A DNA stretch of 6,954 nt from Thermococci archaeon (GTDB taxonomy: Archaea > Methanobacteriota_B > Thermococci > Thermococcales > Thermococcaceae): NCBI GenBank assembly GCA_003663535.1, contig QMUE01000071.1, forward strand, positions 1 through 6,954. The letters run 5' to 3'. The notes below the pieces were generated by a model that did no database searches, had not been told where the DNA came from, and saw nothing but the letters and a program-made list of their open reading frames with translations. Position 1 is the stretch's first letter; every line of letters starts with the position of its first letter. Positions 5,055 through 6,954 of this stretch are shown one piece after another. The translations under genes were made by a program, and so were the position numbers.

Positions 5055-5098
5055 GTTATATTCTCTCCCGTTAATTTTATTTCAAATGATGAGGTGGT
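5055..5098 (+). promoter_or_regulatory. Candidate proximal RuBisCO promoter and ribosome-binding site
   Basis: TATA-like GTTATATT (5055-5062) predicts a start near 5084 and a short leader. GAGGTG (5091-5096) is six bases from the ATG at 5103. The upstream BRE position is not purine-rich, so the promoter call is moderate, while the Shine-Dalgarno is strong and fixes the start. An in-frame ATG at 5052 lies in front of this promoter and lacks a Shine-Dalgarno. Confidence 0.45.
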
Positions 5099-5102
5099 AA
5101 AA

Positions 5103-6437
5103 ATGCCAGAAAAGTTTGATAAGATATATGACTACTATGTTGATAAGAACTATGAGCCAAATTTTAAGAGAGATATAATAGCAGTTTTCAGAATAACCCC
5201 TACAGAGGGCTACACCATAGAACAAGCCGCCGGTGCTGTAGCAGCCGAAAGTTCCACTGGGACATGGACCACTCTTTACCAATGGTATGAAGAAGAAAGG
5301 TGGAGCGATCTTTCAGCTAAAGCCTATTACTTCCATGATATGGAAGATGGGAGCTGGATAGTAAGAATAGCCTATCCTGCACACGCTTTTGAAGAGTGGA
5401 ATCTCCCCGGCTTGCTTGCATCAATAGCCGGTAACGTTTTTGGAATGAAGAGAGTGAAAGGACTAAGGCTTGAAGATCTTTACCTACCCGAAATAGTACT
5501 CAGAGATTTTAGCGGGCCCAACAAAGGGATCAAAGGTGTAAGAGAAACTCTCAAAATCAAAGACAGGCCCATTTATGGTGTGGTTCCTAAGCCAAAAGTT
5601 GGATATTCCCCAGAAGAATTGGAAAAGCTTTCTTATGAACTCCTTTCAGCAGGAGCTGACTACATAAAAGACGATGAGAATTTGACAGGGCCATGGTACA
5701 ACCGCTTTGAAGAGAGAGCCAACATCATGGCAAAAGTCATTGACAAAGTGGAGGCTGAAACAGGCGAAAAGAAAACATGGTTTGCCAATATAACCGCCGA
5801 TATAAGGGAAATAGAAAATCGAATGGAGATTTTAGCCGAATATGATCTACCTCACGCCATGGTCGATGTTGTAATAGTTGGATGGGCCAGCTTGGAGTAC
5901 ATACGAGATCTAGCGGAAGACTATGACATTGCCTTACACGCCCATAGGGCCATGCATGCCACCTTCACAAGAAACCCCTACCATGGAATATCAATGTTCG
6001 TTCTTGCAAAGCTTTACAGGATTATAGGTCTTGACCAGCTCCACGTTGGAACTGCCGGAGCTGGAAAGCTCGAAGGTGGAAAGTGGGACGTAATCCAAAA
6101 CGCAAGAATCTTAAGAGAAGAGCACTATAAACCAGATGAGAATGACGTTTTCCATTTAGATCAGAAGTTCTATCACATAAAACCTGCTTTCCCAACGAGC
6201 TCTGGTGGACTTCACCCAGGAAATCTACCCCCAGTCATAGATGCTCTCGGAAGTGATATTGTACTTCAATTAGGCGGAGGGACTTTGGGACACCCAGATG
6301 GACCGGCTGCTGGAGCTAAAGCCGTTAGACAGGCATTGGATGCAATCATACAGGGGATTTCATTAGATGAGTACGCCAAAACTCACAAAGAGCTGGCAAG
6401 GGCTCTCGAAAAATGGGGTCATGTAACTCCAGTTTGA
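5103..6437 (+). CDS. rbcL: Form III ribulose-1,5-bisphosphate carboxylase (archaeal RuBisCO)
   Basis: This enzyme carboxylates ribulose bisphosphate to two 3-phosphoglycerates. In Thermococcales it serves the AMP/nucleoside degradation route, after AMP phosphorylase and ribose-1,5-bisphosphate isomerase, rather than a Calvin cycle. With the ATG at 5103 the protein has 444 residues, the same length I recall for the T. kodakarensis enzyme. Active-site residues are all present: E49, T54-W55 and N111 in the N-terminal domain; K163 and K165 in KPK; K189 (carbamylated), D191 and E192 in YIKDDEN; H281-R282; H314; loop-6 K322; S367 in TSSGG; and GGGT at 391-394. There is no small-subunit gene nearby, as expected for form III. 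The extended frame from 5052 adds 17 residues not typical of the family. It stands alone between its own promoter region and an oligo-T terminator. Confidence 0.97.
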   Translation: MPEKFDKIYDYYVDKNYEPNFKRDIIAVFRITPTEGYTIEQAAGAVAAESSTGTWTTLYQWYEEERWSDLSAKAYYFHDMEDGSWIVRIAYPAHAFEEWNLPGLLASIAGNVFGMKRVKGLRLEDLYLPEIVLRDFSGPNKGIKGVRETLKIKDRPIYGVVPKPKVGYSPEELEKLSYELLSAGADYIKDDENLTGPWYNRFEERANIMAKVIDKVEAETGEKKTWFANITADIREIENRMEILAEYDLPHAMVDVVIVGWASLEYIRDLAEDYDIALHAHRAMHATFTRNPYHGISMFVLAKLYRIIGLDQLHVGTAGAGKLEGGKWDVIQNARILREEHYKPDENDVFHLDQKFYHIKPAFPTSSGGLHPGNLPPVIDALGSDIVLQLGGGTLGHPDGPAAGAKAVRQALDAIIQGISLDEYAKTHKELARALEKWGHVTPV

Positions 6438-6440
6438 CAA

Positions 6441-6468
6441 ACTTTTCCTTTTCTTTTTGTCTTTTATT
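6441..6468 (+). terminator. Oligo-T terminator of the RuBisCO gene
   Basis: Starting a few bases after the TGA, the plus strand has T4, T4, T5 and T4 clusters separated by C or GTC. This is a strong archaeal intrinsic terminator, and no convincing stem precedes it. It shares TTTTGTCTTTT (6455-6465) with the histone terminator. It probably insulates the downstream thymidine kinase gene, which then needs its own promoter in 6469-6528 (a weak TTTATT near 6490 is the best candidate). Confidence 0.7.
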
Positions 6469-6528
6469 CTAGAGTTTTCTCCCAAACCCATTTATTCTCT
6501 TTTAGTTATCTTGAAAATGGTGAAGTTC

Positions 6529-6954
6529 ATGCATCCAGAGGGATTCTTAGAAGTTATCACGGGTCCAATGTTCGCTGGAAAAACAAGCGAACTCATTAAA
6601 AGAATTGAGAGACAGATTTTTGCAAAAAGAAAAGCAGCCCTTCTCAAACCCTCAATAGACAACCGCTACAGTGAAGATAAAGTCGTGGCCCACAATGGGT
6701 TAAGCTATGAGGCCTTTGTTATCCCAACCACAGAAGAAGGAGTAAAGATGATATACCAAAAAACAAAGAAAGAGGAATTCGAAGTCATAGGAATTGATGA
6801 AGTGCAATTCTTCCCGATGTCAATAGTTGAAATTCTCAATAAGCTGGCTGACGAGGGCATTTATGTGATCGCATCTGGTCTTAACTTAGACTTCAAGGGT
6901 GATGCTTTTGAAGTTACAAAAGAGCTCCTAGCAATGGCCGACAACATAATATAC
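6529..6954 (+). CDS. tdk: Thymidine kinase, type II (TK1-like), N-terminal 142 codons (cut by window edge)
   Basis: This enzyme phosphorylates thymidine with ATP for dTMP salvage. The first 142 residues are present, while the C-terminal zinc-binding and lasso region lies outside. Visible are the P-loop GPMFAGKTS (12-20, with K18), the DNRYS segment (44-48), and IDEVQFF (89-95) with the likely catalytic E91. The GLNLDFKGDAF stretch (117-127) is typical of the family. I chose the ATG at 6529 because GGTGA (6519-6523) lies five bases upstream and MHPEGFLEVITGPM matches the family start. The in-frame ATG at 6517 would add four residues and has no Shine-Dalgarno. It follows RuBisCO on the same strand after a strong terminator, so it is probably transcribed separately. 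Confidence 0.93.
   Translation, partial: MHPEGFLEVITGPMFAGKTSELIKRIERQIFAKRKAALLKPSIDNRYSEDKVVAHNGLSYEAFVIPTTEEGVKMIYQKTKKEEFEVIGIDEVQFFPMSIVEILNKLADEGIYVIASGLNLDFKGDAFEVTKELLAMADNIIY

Noticed and set aside
5052..5102. Upstream ATG extension of RuBisCO
   Set aside because: It has no Shine-Dalgarno, includes the proximal promoter and ribosome site, and makes the protein longer than the family.

Overview
The window looks like chromosomal DNA of a hyperthermophilic euryarchaeon of the order Thermococcales (Thermococcus, Pyrococcus or Palaeococcus), and it is AT-rich. The evidence is the gene set: an archaeal Orc1/Cdc6, TIP49/RuvB-like ATPase, Gar1, TFB, a 67-residue archaeal histone, a 444-residue form III RuBisCO and a type II thymidine kinase. 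GGTGA/GGAGG ribosome-binding sites and archaeal BRE/TATA promoters agree. I cannot name the species.

Layout. Bases 1-847 (minus) hold the first 282 codons of orc1/cdc6, cut by the window edge. Bases 848-1138 are a 291-base AT-rich gap with candidate origin-recognition-box dyads, a spaced direct repeat and the cdc6 promoter. Bases 1139-2464 (minus) encode TIP49. A 244-base divergent promoter region separates it from a plus-strand operon: gar1 (2709-3023), tfb (3030-3950, TTG start) and a YfcE/MJ0936-type phosphodiesterase (3967-4482, GTG start). A histone gene (4511-4714, minus) converges on that operon. Bases 4715-5102 are a 388-base gap holding the histone promoter, a possible 29-codon ORF, dyads, a hairpin followed by a T-run, and the RuBisCO promoter. 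The RuBisCO gene (5103-6437, plus) ends in an oligo-T terminator. It is followed by a thymidine kinase gene that runs off the right edge (6529-6954).

How the genes fit together. The left and centre form an information-processing cluster covering replication initiation, RNP assembly or transcription (TIP49), pseudouridylation RNP (Gar1), basal transcription (TFB) and chromatin (histone). The right end is nucleotide metabolism: RuBisCO of the archaeal AMP/nucleoside degradation route and thymidine salvage. From memory, T. kodakarensis TFB2, histone HTkB and RuBisCO are neighbours (TK2287, TK2289, TK2290). That suggests the tfb here is the TFB2 orthologue and the histone is HTkB-like.

The most interesting non-coding signals are three. 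A 10-base element, AAATACCAAT, lies at or near the predicted transcription start of all three minus-strand genes. Candidate origin boxes lie upstream of cdc6. An unexplained small-ORF or small-RNA-like unit lies between the histone and RuBisCO genes. I found no mobile elements, tRNA, rRNA or CRISPR.
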